Of a stretch of DNA of 64,000 nucleotides, positions 36,128-44,807 are shown one piece after another; position 1 is the stretch's first letter, and the number at the start of each line of letters is the position of its first letter. The translations under genes and the position numbers were made by a program. Source of the DNA: Cupriavidus pauculus. GTDB lineage: Bacteria > Pseudomonadota > Gammaproteobacteria > Burkholderiales > Burkholderiaceae. The DNA lies in assembly GCF_008693385.1 (NCBI RefSeq), contig NZ_CP044067.1, positions 992,001 through 1,056,000 on the forward strand, written 5' to 3'. The notes under the pieces are model-generated. The model saw nothing but the letters and a program-made list of their open reading frames with translations, was not told the DNA's origin and did not search any database.

Positions 36128-36419
36128 CGCGGCGGTCCTGCAAGCGACCGAACGCAAGGTACGGGTCACCGTGGATGGCACCGTGCTCGAATGCCGCGAG
36201 GGCGACAGCGTCGCCGCGGCCCTGTTTGCCGCCAACGTGCTGGCCTGCCGCGATACCGCGGTCTCCGGCACCGCGCGTGGCCCCTATTGCATGATGGGCG
36301 TCTGCTACGACTGCCTCGTACGCATCGATGGCCGGCCCAACCAGCAGGCGTGCATGGCACGCGTGCGCGACGGCATGACCGTGGAGCGCCAGCTTGGCGC
36401 GCGCGAGGTGGCCGTATGA
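36111..36419 (+). CDS. HcnA/OoxA-type [2Fe-2S]-binding subunit
   Basis: A 102-residue protein with a cysteine pattern for a [2Fe-2S] cluster: RGPYCMMGVCYDCLVRIDG and a following ACMARV. It matches the small electron-transfer subunit (HcnA-like) of three-subunit amine dehydrogenases. The start at 36111 (MFRRIDAAVL) has GGAG upstream and overlaps the catalytic-subunit gene by 17 bp. Its stop overlaps the next start (ATGA). Sulfur ligands look complete. Confidence 0.9.
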   Translation: MFRRIDAAVLQATERKVRVTVDGTVLECREGDSVAAALFAANVLACRDTAVSGTARGPYCMMGVCYDCLVRIDGRPNQQACMARVRDGMTVERQLGAREVAV

Positions 36420-37888
36420 GCGCCGACATCATGACGTGCGATCTGCTCGTGGTGGGCGCGGGCCCCGCGGGTCTCGCCGCCGCGACGCAGGCCGCGCAGC
36501 TGGGCCTGTCGACGGTACTGATCGACGAGCAGCCCGCGCCGGGCGGACAGATCTATCGCGCGATCAGCACCACACCCGTGCAGAACCGCGAGATCCTGGG
36601 CCAGGACTACTGGCATGGCCTGAACCTGCTGGAGCCGTTCGCCACGAGCGGCGCGCGGCATCTGTCGTCCGCCACCGTCTGGTCGGTCAATGCGCGCGCG
36701 GCCGAAGCCAACAGTGCGCCGGCCGGCTACGAAGTCGCGTACTCCGTGGCGCGCCCCGGCGAAGATCCGCAGGCCGCGCTGCTGCATTGCCGCCACATCA
36801 TCCTCGCCACCGGCGCGCAGGAGCGTCCGTTCCCGATTCCGGGCTGGACCCTGCCGGGCGTGATCACGGCCGGCGCCGCGCAGATCCTGCTGAAGACGTC
36901 GGGCGTGGTGCCCGAAGGCCGCACCGTGCTCGCGGGCGGCGGTCCGCTGCTCTATCTGCTCGCGTACCAGTACCTGAACGCGGGCGTGAAGCTCGACGCG
37001 ATTCTGGAAACCACCGCAAGCGGCCAATGGCGCGCGGCGCTCCCGCATGCATGGGGCTTCCTGCGCTCGCCGTACCTCGGCAAGGGTCTGAAGCTGCTGC
37101 GCGCGGTGCGCAAGGCCGTGAAAATCGTCAGCGGCGTGACCGCGCTCGAGGCGGTGGCCGGGGCCAACGGGCAGGTCGCGCAATTGCACTACGAAGCCGA
37201 TGGCCAGCGCCGCACGATCGCGGTGGATCAGTTGCTGCTGCATCAGGGCGTGGTGCCCAACACCAACCTGTCGCGCGCCATCGGCGCCGAGCACGTGTGG
37301 AACGAGCGTCAGGATTGCTGGGAGCCGCAGGTGGATGCATGGGGCGCGACGTCCGTGCCCAATGTGACCATTGCCGGTGACGGCGCGGGCATCGCCGGTG
37401 CGATGGCCGCCGAGCATCGCGGCCGCATCGCCGCCGTGCATGCGGCCGCGGCACTGGGGCGCATCGATACGGCCACGCGCGATGCCAAGGCGGCAACGCA
37501 TCTGGCGTCCCTCGAACGCGCGACGCGCGGCCGCGAGTTCTTCGAGGTGCTGTACCGCCCGCTGCCACAGTTCCGCCGCCCCGTGGGCGACACCATCGTA
37601 TGCCGCTGCGAGGAAGCCACCGCGGAGCAGGTGCGCCATGCCGCGCGCATCGGCTGCCAGGGACCCAACCAGCTGAAGGCGTTCCTGCGCTGCGGCATGG
37701 GGCCGTGCCAGGGCCGCTTCTGCGGGCTCACCGTGACCGAACTCATTGCCGACGAACAACAGCGCCATCCGCGCGACGTGGGCTACTACCGGCTGCGCTT
37801 TCCCACAAAGCCGGTCACGCTCGGCGAACTCGCGACGCTGCCGCAGACGCAGGCATCGCGCGAGGCCGTCGTGCGGTTCAAGAAGTAA
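36416..37888 (+). CDS. HcnB/OoxA-like NAD(P)/FAD oxidoreductase with BFD-type Fe-S domain
   Basis: A 490-residue electron-transfer flavoprotein. N-terminal FAD motif LLVVGAGPAGLAAA (residues 9-22) and the NAD(P)-type LAGGGPLLYLL are present. A C-terminal bacterioferritin-associated-ferredoxin-like domain holds four cysteines (VCRCEEA ... RCGMGPCQGRFCG), as in HcnB. It completes the C-A-B operon and is coupled to the ferredoxin-like gene by ATGA. True cyanide synthase uses glycine. Context here favours another amino or imino acid. Confidence 0.92.
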   Translation: MSADIMTCDLLVVGAGPAGLAAATQAAQLGLSTVLIDEQPAPGGQIYRAISTTPVQNREILGQDYWHGLNLLEPFATSGARHLSSATVWSVNARAAEANSAPAGYEVAYSVARPGEDPQAALLHCRHIILATGAQERPFPIPGWTLPGVITAGAAQILLKTSGVVPEGRTVLAGGGPLLYLLAYQYLNAGVKLDAILETTASGQWRAALPHAWGFLRSPYLGKGLKLLRAVRKAVKIVSGVTALEAVAGANGQVAQLHYEADGQRRTIAVDQLLLHQGVVPNTNLSRAIGAEHVWNERQDCWEPQVDAWGATSVPNVTIAGDGAGIAGAMAAEHRGRIAAVHAAAALGRIDTATRDAKAATHLASLERATRGREFFEVLYRPLPQFRRPVGDTIVCRCEEATAEQVRHAARIGCQGPNQLKAFLRCGMGPCQGRFCGLTVTELIADEQQRHPRDVGYYRLRFPTKPVTLGELATLPQTQASREAVVRFKK

Positions 37889-37998
37889 CGCATCAATACA
37901 AAGAAAGAGCGGGCTCCGGTACGCCGGTCCCGCCACGTTGGACCAGCATAGCGACGACATCCTGAGAGCACCCTTAACCTAATTACCGAGAAATCATC

Positions 37999-38964
37999 AT
38001 GGCGTTATCCAAGATCGTCCCCGCTCTCGCGCTCGCACTGGCCGCAGCCCAGGGCATGGCTCAGGATCTGCCCGCGGGCCCCCTCCGCATGCTGGTCGGC
38101 TTTGCGCCGGGCGGCGGCAACGATGTCATCGCGCGCACCGTTGCCACGCAGTTCCAGCTGAATACCAAGACCACGATCGTCGTGGAGAACAAGCCCGGTG
38201 GCGGCAGCACGCTGGCCACGGCCGAAATGGCACGCGCGAAGCCCGATGGCTCGGTGCTGCTGCTCGGCTCGGTCGGCGGCCAGGCCATCGCGCCGTCGAT
38301 CTACAGCAAGCTGCCGTACGATCCGGTGAAGGGCGTGCAACCGGTCTCGCTGGTGGCCAAGTCCGCCAACGCGCTGGTCGTGAACAACGATCTGCCCGTC
38401 AAGAACGTGCAGGAACTGCTGGCCTACGCGAAGGCGAATCCGGGCAAGCTCAACGTGACGTCGCCGGGCAATGGCACGATCTCGCACCTGTCGGCGGAAC
38501 TGTTCAAGAGCATGGCCGGCGTGCAGATCACGCATATCCCGTACCGCGGCGACGCACCGGCCATGCAGGATGTGATGGCAGGCCAGGCGCAGATGACGTT
38601 CGCGAGCCTGCCCTCGGCCAAGGCCGGCGCGGACTCGGGCAAGGTACGCATCATCGCCGTGACGAGCACCGAGCGCGTGAAGACGATGCCGAACGTGCCG
38701 ACGATTGCCGAGTCGGGCGTGCCGGGCTATGAGGTGGTGTCGTGGTACGGCGTCTTTACGACCGGTGGCACGCCGATGCCCGTGGTCAACCGCCTTGCGC
38801 AGGAAATTGCGGCGGTGGTCAACCAGCCTTCGATCCGCGAGTCGATTACCAAGCAGGGCATGGAGCCGGCCGCGCTCGGCCCCGTGGAGTTCACGCAGCT
38901 CGTGAATCGCGATTCGCAGAAGTGGGACAAGGTGGTCAAGAGCGTCGGCATCAAGCTCGACTGA
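37999..38964 (+). CDS. Bug/TctC-type tripartite tricarboxylate-transporter binding protein
   Basis: A 321-residue periplasmic binding protein with a signal peptide (VPALALALAAAQGMAQ) and family signature GPLRMLVGFAPGGGNDVIARTVA, then TIVVENKPGGGSTLATAEMA. It follows the HcnABC-like operon by 110 bp on the same strand and may capture the substrate for that dehydrogenase. No TctAB genes are nearby. The ligand is unknown. Confidence 0.92.
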   Translation: MALSKIVPALALALAAAQGMAQDLPAGPLRMLVGFAPGGGNDVIARTVATQFQLNTKTTIVVENKPGGGSTLATAEMARAKPDGSVLLLGSVGGQAIAPSIYSKLPYDPVKGVQPVSLVAKSANALVVNNDLPVKNVQELLAYAKANPGKLNVTSPGNGTISHLSAELFKSMAGVQITHIPYRGDAPAMQDVMAGQAQMTFASLPSAKAGADSGKVRIIAVTSTERVKTMPNVPTIAESGVPGYEVVSWYGVFTTGGTPMPVVNRLAQEIAAVVNQPSIRESITKQGMEPAALGPVEFTQLVNRDSQKWDKVVKSVGIKLD

Positions 38965-39003
38965 TTCCCGTCAACGTCGTACTGGCCTTTGAAGAGGTAA
39001 AGC

Positions 39004-40995
39004 ATGACGGGAATGTCTTTTGCCCGAGGCGGCTACGTCGCGCTCGGTCTGATGGCTGCCGCCGCGATGTCCGCGTGCGGCGGCAATCAGTGGGCCGCGC
39101 CATCCACGAACGCCGCCTCGGCCGCGCCGGGCTGGCTGCATGTGGTGCGGCGCGATGCCTATGACGGCGTGACCGACGATCTGGTCACCGGCGGACTCGG
39201 CGCCGCCGGCGTCAGTGCGGCCACAACGCTGTATCGCGATCCGGCCGCGCCGACCTACGCCGAACTGCGGCGCGCGGTCATCAAGCGCCCGCCCTCCGCC
39301 GCCAATGGCTTTGGCCGGCTGTTCGGGCCGAACGTCGATCCGGCCACGGGCCGCGTCGCGGGGACGGGCCGCGTGGCTGGCGACGAAGTGCTCGCCTATG
39401 CCGACGATGGCAGCGGTACGCAGATGGCGGGATTGCTGCTGCAGGTGCCGGCGAGTTTCGACGCGCAACGCGCGTGCCTCGTCGCCATTGCCACGCCGGG
39501 CAGCCAGAACGTGCTCAGCGATATGCTGCGGGCCGGGTACTGGGGCTTTACGCATGGCTGCGCGGTGGTGTGGGCCGACAAGGCGCTCGGCGCCGGCGTG
39601 CATGACATCGATGCTGGCCGTGGCGTCGGCATCGACGGGCAACTCGTATCGCGCGGCGCGCGGCTGATGCAGCAGGACGATGCGGCCACGCGGAAGATTG
39701 CCGCCGCGTATCCGAACCGGCTCGCGTACAAGTGGGCCGATGCGGGATGGACGCAGGAAGCGGACTGGGGGCCATCGGTGCTGCGCGCGGTGGAGTTCGC
39801 GCTGTTCGAGCTCGGCCAGCGCAAGTGGCCCGCGGGGGCGGTGGTCACGCGCGCCAATACGCGCATTATCGCCACGGGATTCTCGAATGGCGGCGGTGCG
39901 GTGTTGAAGGCGGCGGAGCAGGATACGCGCCATCTGCTCGACGGCGTGGTCGCGATGTCGCCGCAAATCCTGCCACGCAATGCCGCGCACACGATCTTCG
40001 ACAAGCTCACGTTCACGAACCTGTACAACGCCTGCGCGGCGCTGGCGCTGCCCGACACGCCCGGGGCGTCGGGGCTGACGCATGCGGCCAACCGCTGCGC
40101 GTCGCTGGCCGACGCGGGGCTGCTGCAAGCGAAGACCACGCGCGAGCAGGCACGCGAGGCGCTCGACAAGCTGCACGCTTATGGCATGCAGCCCGAAGCC
40201 GACGCGCAGATCGCGGGCGGCGCGCTGGCCGAGCAGAGCACGCTGGGCCAGGCGAGCCAGTATGGGCGCTTTACCGCGGGCGATCATCTGTGCGGGCTCA
40301 GCTTTGCATCGGTCGATGCCGCGGGGCGTCCGCGCAGGCCCACGGCCACCGAGGCCGCGCAATGGTACGTGACGCAGGCCGGCGGTACGCCCGATGGCAC
40401 GGTCGTGACCATGATCAACGACGCCGATCCGGCGGGGCCGCGGAAATCGTCGCTGTCCACGTCGGCCTCCACGGGGCGGCAGGATTACAACTTCGATGCG
40501 GCGATGTGCCTGCGCGAGTTGTCGGTCGGCACGTCGGCCAATGCGAAGCGCGTGCAGGCGGGGCTGCAATCGGTGCTCGCGACGGGCGATATCGGCGGGC
40601 TGCCGACGCTGATCGTGCATGGCCGCGCGGATCCGGTGGAACCGCCGGACTTCACGAGCCGCCCGTATGTCGGGCTGCATTCGCTGGTATCGGGCGATGC
40701 CGCGAACCTCCGCTATATCGAGGTCACGCGGGCCACGCATGGCGAGCCCGGCGCGACGGCGACGGGGCTCGTGCCGCTGACGCCGTATCAGCTGCGCGCG
40801 CTGGAGGCGATGTGGGCGCATCTGGCGAATGCCACGCCGTTGCCGCCGAGCCAGGTCGTGCGGACATCCGCGCCGAGCGGGATGGCTGGCGGCAAGCCGC
40901 GGGTGGAAGCGGCCGATCTGCCCGCGATCTCATCGTCGCCCGCGGCGGGCGATCGGATCGTCGCCGTGCGTGGCGTGGTGAAGGTGCCCGACTGA
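39004..40995 (+). CDS. D-(-)-3-hydroxybutyrate oligomer hydrolase
   Basis: A 663-residue hydrolase of the 3HBOH family, which cuts soluble 3-hydroxybutyrate oligomers, products of PHB breakdown, to monomers. The lipase box GFSNG (292-296, Ser294) is intact and a His lies in the C-terminal ATHGEPG segment. The N-terminus has a hydrophobic signal with Cys25 (AAAAMSACGG), a possible lipoprotein site. It is therefore probably exported, acting on external oligomers. It is co-oriented with the Bug gene 39 bp upstream. The family is strongly associated with Ralstonia/Cupriavidus relatives. Confidence 0.92.
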   Translation: MTGMSFARGGYVALGLMAAAAMSACGGNQWAAPSTNAASAAPGWLHVVRRDAYDGVTDDLVTGGLGAAGVSAATTLYRDPAAPTYAELRRAVIKRPPSAANGFGRLFGPNVDPATGRVAGTGRVAGDEVLAYADDGSGTQMAGLLLQVPASFDAQRACLVAIATPGSQNVLSDMLRAGYWGFTHGCAVVWADKALGAGVHDIDAGRGVGIDGQLVSRGARLMQQDDAATRKIAAAYPNRLAYKWADAGWTQEADWGPSVLRAVEFALFELGQRKWPAGAVVTRANTRIIATGFSNGGGAVLKAAEQDTRHLLDGVVAMSPQILPRNAAHTIFDKLTFTNLYNACAALALPDTPGASGLTHAANRCASLADAGLLQAKTTREQAREALDKLHAYGMQPEADAQIAGGALAEQSTLGQASQYGRFTAGDHLCGLSFASVDAAGRPRRPTATEAAQWYVTQAGGTPDGTVVTMINDADPAGPRKSSLSTSASTGRQDYNFDAAMCLRELSVGTSANAKRVQAGLQSVLATGDIGGLPTLIVHGRADPVEPPDFTSRPYVGLHSLVSGDAANLRYIEVTRATHGEPGATATGLVPLTPYQLRALEAMWAHLANATPLPPSQVVRTSAPSGMAGGKPRVEAADLPAISSSPAAGDRIVAVRGVVKVPD

Positions 40996-41007
40996 CGCGA
41001 GCCGGCG

Positions 41008-42333
41008 TTATCGCGACAGCCTGTCCAGCAGGCTGTACCACGCAACGCCCGCGCCGATATAGCACCGTTGCAAGCCGTGGAACGGGAACGGTGCGAGCGG
41101 CGACACGGGATACGGAAACACCGCCGTTTCCCGCGTCAGCCGCTCCGCCACGTGCTTGCCGAAGCTCGTGCATAGCGCGATGCCCCGGCCATTGCAGCCG
41201 ACCGCGATGGTGATGCCCGGCGCGGGTTCGTGGACATGCGGCATGAAATCGCGCGTCACCGCGATGCGGCCGGCCCAGTGATATTCGAACTGGAGCGGCC
41301 CCAGCTGCGGAAACAGCAGCGCCAGCGCGCGCTCGAGGTGGGCGAAATCCTTCGGCCTGCGCGGATCGGCGAATGCGCCGCGACCGCCGATCAGCAGCCG
41401 GCCCGTATGGTCCTTGCGGAAATACAGCAGCAGCCGCTGCGAAGTCGCCACGGTCTCGCCCCGCGCGAGGATGGCCTGCGCGGCCTGGCCATACATCGGC
41501 CGCGTGGCGACGATAAAGCTGTTGGCCGCCAGCAGCGTTTGCCGCAAACCCGGCCACAGGCCATCCGAATAGCCATTGGTGGCGATGACCACATGCGACG
41601 CCGTCACGCGCGCGCCCGTGGCCATCGTCGCGATCCAGTTGCCGTCATACCGTTCGAGCGCCGTGACCGCGGTGCGCCCATGGATCGCGGCGCCCGCACG
41701 CTGCGCGGCGGCAGCGAGTCCGCGTGCGTACGCGAGCGGCTGGATGGCGCCCGCGCGGCCATCGCACCAGCCACCGGCGAAGGCGCGTGTGCCGACACGC
41801 CGCTCGATATCGGCGCGATCGAGCATTTCCACGGGCACACCGCGCCGCTGCCACTGCCGCGCGCGCGCATGCAGCGCGGGCACCGAGCGCGGGCCATAGG
41901 CAAGCTGCAGCCAGCCCTGCCTTACCGGGTGGCAGTCGATGCCGTGACGCGCGACGAGGTCGAACACGAGATCGGCCGAACGCGATACCGCATCGATGAG
42001 CGCCTCCGCGCGCTCGCCGCCGAGGTTCTGCACGAGCTCGTCCGGATCGTGCTTGAGCGACGGATTGACCTGACCGCCATTGCGGCCCGACGCGCCCCAC
42101 CCCGGTTCATTGGCATCGACGACGCAGACATCGACGCCGCATTCGCGCAGATGCAGCGCGGTGGAGAGTCCCGTGTACCCCGCGCCGATCACGAGCACGT
42201 CCACAGCCCTGGCGTCGTACAACGGCGGCGTCGGGAGGGCGGCGGGCGCGGTGGCGGCCCAGAGCGAGTGCGTCGCGAGCACCGAGGTGCGCGGCATGCC
42301 GTGGGATGCGTGGACGGGAGAGGAAGCGATCAT
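41008..42333 (-). CDS. DAO-family FAD-dependent oxidoreductase (PuuB-like)
   Basis: A 441-residue flavoprotein of the D-amino-acid-oxidase superfamily. The FAD motif is VDVLVIGAGYTGLSTALHL (residues 44-62), followed by GWGASGRNGGQVNPSLK, typical of gamma-glutamylputrescine oxidase and related amine oxidases. It would oxidise an amine or amino acid in the cytoplasm. The ATG at 42333 was used, and an ATG 36 bp inside is a possible start. No ribosome-binding site is clear. It is convergent with the oligomer hydrolase. Confidence 0.88.
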   Translation of the reverse strand: MIASSPVHASHGMPRTSVLATHSLWAATAPAALPTPPLYDARAVDVLVIGAGYTGLSTALHLRECGVDVCVVDANEPGWGASGRNGGQVNPSLKHDPDELVQNLGGERAEALIDAVSRSADLVFDLVARHGIDCHPVRQGWLQLAYGPRSVPALHARARQWQRRGVPVEMLDRADIERRVGTRAFAGGWCDGRAGAIQPLAYARGLAAAAQRAGAAIHGRTAVTALERYDGNWIATMATGARVTASHVVIATNGYSDGLWPGLRQTLLAANSFIVATRPMYGQAAQAILARGETVATSQRLLLYFRKDHTGRLLIGGRGAFADPRRPKDFAHLERALALLFPQLGPLQFEYHWAGRIAVTRDFMPHVHEPAPGITIAVGCNGRGIALCTSFGKHVAERLTRETAVFPYPVSPLAPFPFHGLQRCYIGAGVAWYSLLDRLSR

Positions 42334-42626
42334 GGTGCGACGTGGAGGGTGACGTGCATGGCGACGTGCATGGCGACACCGACGCGGGCGGGTAAGCGAA
42401 TGCCGAGCGAGTCTAATGGCAGGGGCGCGATCGGTAAACGTGCTATTTCAATCGCATACTGATTAATTTGTAACGGGTACGGGCCATTGCCTCCCCGCGC
42501 AAATCCGAAACGATGCCGCGCGTAGCGAAGCGTTCGGGGATCCGCGCGCGACGTTGCGGGCCGTTGCACACAGCTGTCATATGCGGTTCGTAGGCTCGGT
42601 CGAACCTTCTTTCGACGGGATCCGCC
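42334..42626. promoter_or_regulatory. Divergent intergenic region with a GGTTCG/CGAACC inverted repeat
   Basis: The gap between the DAO gene and the 725-residue unknown gene holds a perfect 6-bp inverted repeat, GGTTCG (42585-42590) and CGAACC (42601-42606), with 10 bases between the arms, just before the plus-strand start. The spacing (16 bp centre to centre) fits a dimeric activator on one DNA face. An AT patch lies around 42448-42475. No promoter is assigned. Confidence 0.5.
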
Positions 42627-44804
42627 ATGCCTCCTCCGCCGTCCGTTCACTCGCCCGCGGCCAGCCGCGCGCATAGCCTCGACCAAAGCGCCGAGATCCA
42701 GCCGCTGCACGACGCGCCTTCCAAACCGCCCCCCACGCGCCTGCCCGCGAAAAAGCCCGCGGCCGATGCGTCGCTGTCGGGCCTGTCGGGACCGCCGCCG
42801 CGGCCACGCGACGCCGCGACACCTTCGTTCGCGCGGCGGGCACTGGGTGGCCTCGGTTTGGCGCGCCTGGAGAAAGCCCCCGATCTCGAGGCGGGCACCG
42901 CCGGCACGGGCACGGCGCGCTCGGCGGTTGGCACCACGGTGGCGTCTTACCGCAATACCGATACGGACGCGCTGCTGGGCGACCTGCAGCGCGCGATCGG
43001 CGAATGCCGCGAACGCGACGTCGATCGTCATCAGGCCGCGGATCTCGTCAATACGCTGCGGGTACAGCGGCAGGACGCGTCGGTGAGCAACAGCACGCTG
43101 ATGTCCGGCGCCACGCAACGCAGCAACGACTGGTATCACGCGCAGGGGCTGACCGATGCGGATATCAGGCAGGTGCACCACGCGGCGTTCGTGTCGGGGC
43201 TCATCTATCCGAGCGCGGGACTGGTCTCGAACCTGCTGCAGTTCTTTGCCTCGCCGTTCCTGTCCGCGGGCACGGGCAAGCCGTGGGCCGGCACCGGGCT
43301 CGGGCTGGGTGTCGCCGGCCTTGCGCAGACGCCGATGTATGCCGCGCAGCAGCCCGTGGTCGTGCAGTTCGTCGAGCATACGGCCGAGCGCAACGGTCCC
43401 GTGATTCAGGTGGACAAGGCGAACGTGCATCACAAGGAATGGCTGCCCGAGATCGCACGCCGCGCATCCGCGCAGGCGGAGGCGCTCGACAATGCATCGA
43501 AGGCGTTCGGGCGGCAGCTCGATGCGATTGCCGCGCGCGTGCCGGGTAGCGCGGACGGCAAGACCAGCGAGCAGCTGGCTGCGTGGTTGCACGCGAACGA
43601 CACGGACGCGGACGTGGTACGGCTACGCGAATCGGCGCAAGCGTTCTCCGAGGCGTTGACCGCGATGCGCGATCTCCACGAAGGCGTGCTGATGACGCAG
43701 GCCGGGCACACGCGGCAGCATATCGGTAACCGCCTTCAGTCCGTCTCTCGCGTGATGCGGCCCGTGTTCCAGAGTCTGATGGGGCTGGCATCCGGCGTGC
43801 CGAGGGATCAGGCCGCGACGATGGCCGCGCACGTCATCGGGTCGCACGTCATCGGGTCACATGTCATCGAGCGCGTCGCACGGCTCCATCCGATGTCGAT
43901 CGCGACGATCCAGGCCATGGGGGCGCTGGCGCTGACCGGCGTGCAGCATGTGTCGGCGGGCTATGACGAGGTGGCGAAGGTCGATTACAAGAACGCGCTC
44001 AACCTGATCTATGGGGACTTCTTTACCGACGCCGGCAAGGCGCGCGTCGATGCGGGCAAGACGATCGGGCCCGAGGATATCGATGAGGGCAAGCTGCGCG
44101 GGCTGATTGCCTCGCCGGCGCAGTCGCTGGTCAAGCGCGTGACGAAGTCGCTCGACGACGTCATCAGGCAGACCGAGGCGGAACGCGATGCGGCACCGGC
44201 GGGCAGCGAAGCGCGGAAGGGTCTCGAAGCGAAGCTCGGCGTACTGGAAGCGGACAAGGAAAAGCTCAAGGCGAACGACTTGACCGGGTTGTCCGCCGAC
44301 GGGCATGCGCGGGCGACGCTGGCGTCGAATACCGAGGCGCTGCTGCCCGGCGTGTGGCGCGACAGCAAGCGCAACCTCAATGCCGACGAGATCAGGACGC
44401 AGGTGGCGCAGCGGGTCGGCCAGACCTATCACATGGGCGTGCTGGGCAGCTTTGCGTCGTCGTCGATCGGACGGGTGGCGGCGGCGGTGGTCGGTGGATC
44501 GTCGAAGCTCAAGACGTCCTATATCTCGGGATTTTCGGCACTGGGGTTCGGGCTTGGGGCGATTGCCGCCTACAGCCAGGGCACGACCACGACGATCAAG
44601 AACCATGGGAAGGAGGCGGACGACAAGCTGTCGCTGGGCCAGCAGACGTTGTATGGCGCGATGGCGCTGCCGATCGACGTCAAGGGGCGTCTGGCGGCGG
44701 CGGAAGCGAACGGGCGCGCGGCGGTGGCGATGGAGCGGGTGGCGAGGCAGATCGAGATGGCGGAGGTGGTGCTGGGATCGGGAGACCGCGGGAAGCGCGA
44801 TTGA
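42627..44804 (+). CDS. Large protein of unknown function (725 aa), effector-like N-terminus
   Basis: No known family is recognised. The first 60 residues are rich in Pro, Ser and Ala and probably disordered, a feature shared with many secreted effectors. The rest is mostly helical. Two hydrophobic segments are visible, at about 190-235 (SGLIYPSAGLVSNLLQFF) and 634-655 (SALGFGLGAIAAYSQG), consistent with membrane insertion. A repeated VIGSHVIGSHVIE lies near residue 403. There is no classical signal peptide. ACGGGAT precedes the ATG. A secreted or host/competitor-directed protein is one possibility, but no secretion or toxin genes are in the window. Confidence 0.75.
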   Translation: MPPPPSVHSPAASRAHSLDQSAEIQPLHDAPSKPPPTRLPAKKPAADASLSGLSGPPPRPRDAATPSFARRALGGLGLARLEKAPDLEAGTAGTGTARSAVGTTVASYRNTDTDALLGDLQRAIGECRERDVDRHQAADLVNTLRVQRQDASVSNSTLMSGATQRSNDWYHAQGLTDADIRQVHHAAFVSGLIYPSAGLVSNLLQFFASPFLSAGTGKPWAGTGLGLGVAGLAQTPMYAAQQPVVVQFVEHTAERNGPVIQVDKANVHHKEWLPEIARRASAQAEALDNASKAFGRQLDAIAARVPGSADGKTSEQLAAWLHANDTDADVVRLRESAQAFSEALTAMRDLHEGVLMTQAGHTRQHIGNRLQSVSRVMRPVFQSLMGLASGVPRDQAATMAAHVIGSHVIGSHVIERVARLHPMSIATIQAMGALALTGVQHVSAGYDEVAKVDYKNALNLIYGDFFTDAGKARVDAGKTIGPEDIDEGKLRGLIASPAQSLVKRVTKSLDDVIRQTEAERDAAPAGSEARKGLEAKLGVLEADKEKLKANDLTGLSADGHARATLASNTEALLPGVWRDSKRNLNADEIRTQVAQRVGQTYHMGVLGSFASSSIGRVAAAVVGGSSKLKTSYISGFSALGFGLGAIAAYSQGTTTTIKNHGKEADDKLSLGQQTLYGAMALPIDVKGRLAAAEANGRAAVAMERVARQIEMAEVVLGSGDRGKRD
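43830..43871 (+). repeat. 15-bp tandem repeat in the 725-aa gene
   Basis: CACGTCATCGGGTCG is followed by a near-identical copy and a partial third copy, encoding VIGSHVIGSHVIE. The length is a multiple of three, so unit changes would keep the frame. Confidence 0.8.
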
Positions 44805-44807
44805 TCG

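Noticed and set aside
34985..37888. Hydrogen cyanide synthase (HcnABC)
   Set aside because: The subunits match the family, but the gene order C-A-B and the linkage to a lyase, LysR and Bug gene suit amino/imino-acid dehydrogenation. Cyanide production is not supported.
42533..42614. TTCG motifs as a Hrp-type (hrpII) promoter box before the 725-aa gene
   Set aside because: The nearest TTCG pair is 20 bases apart, not 16, and no type III genes are in the window.
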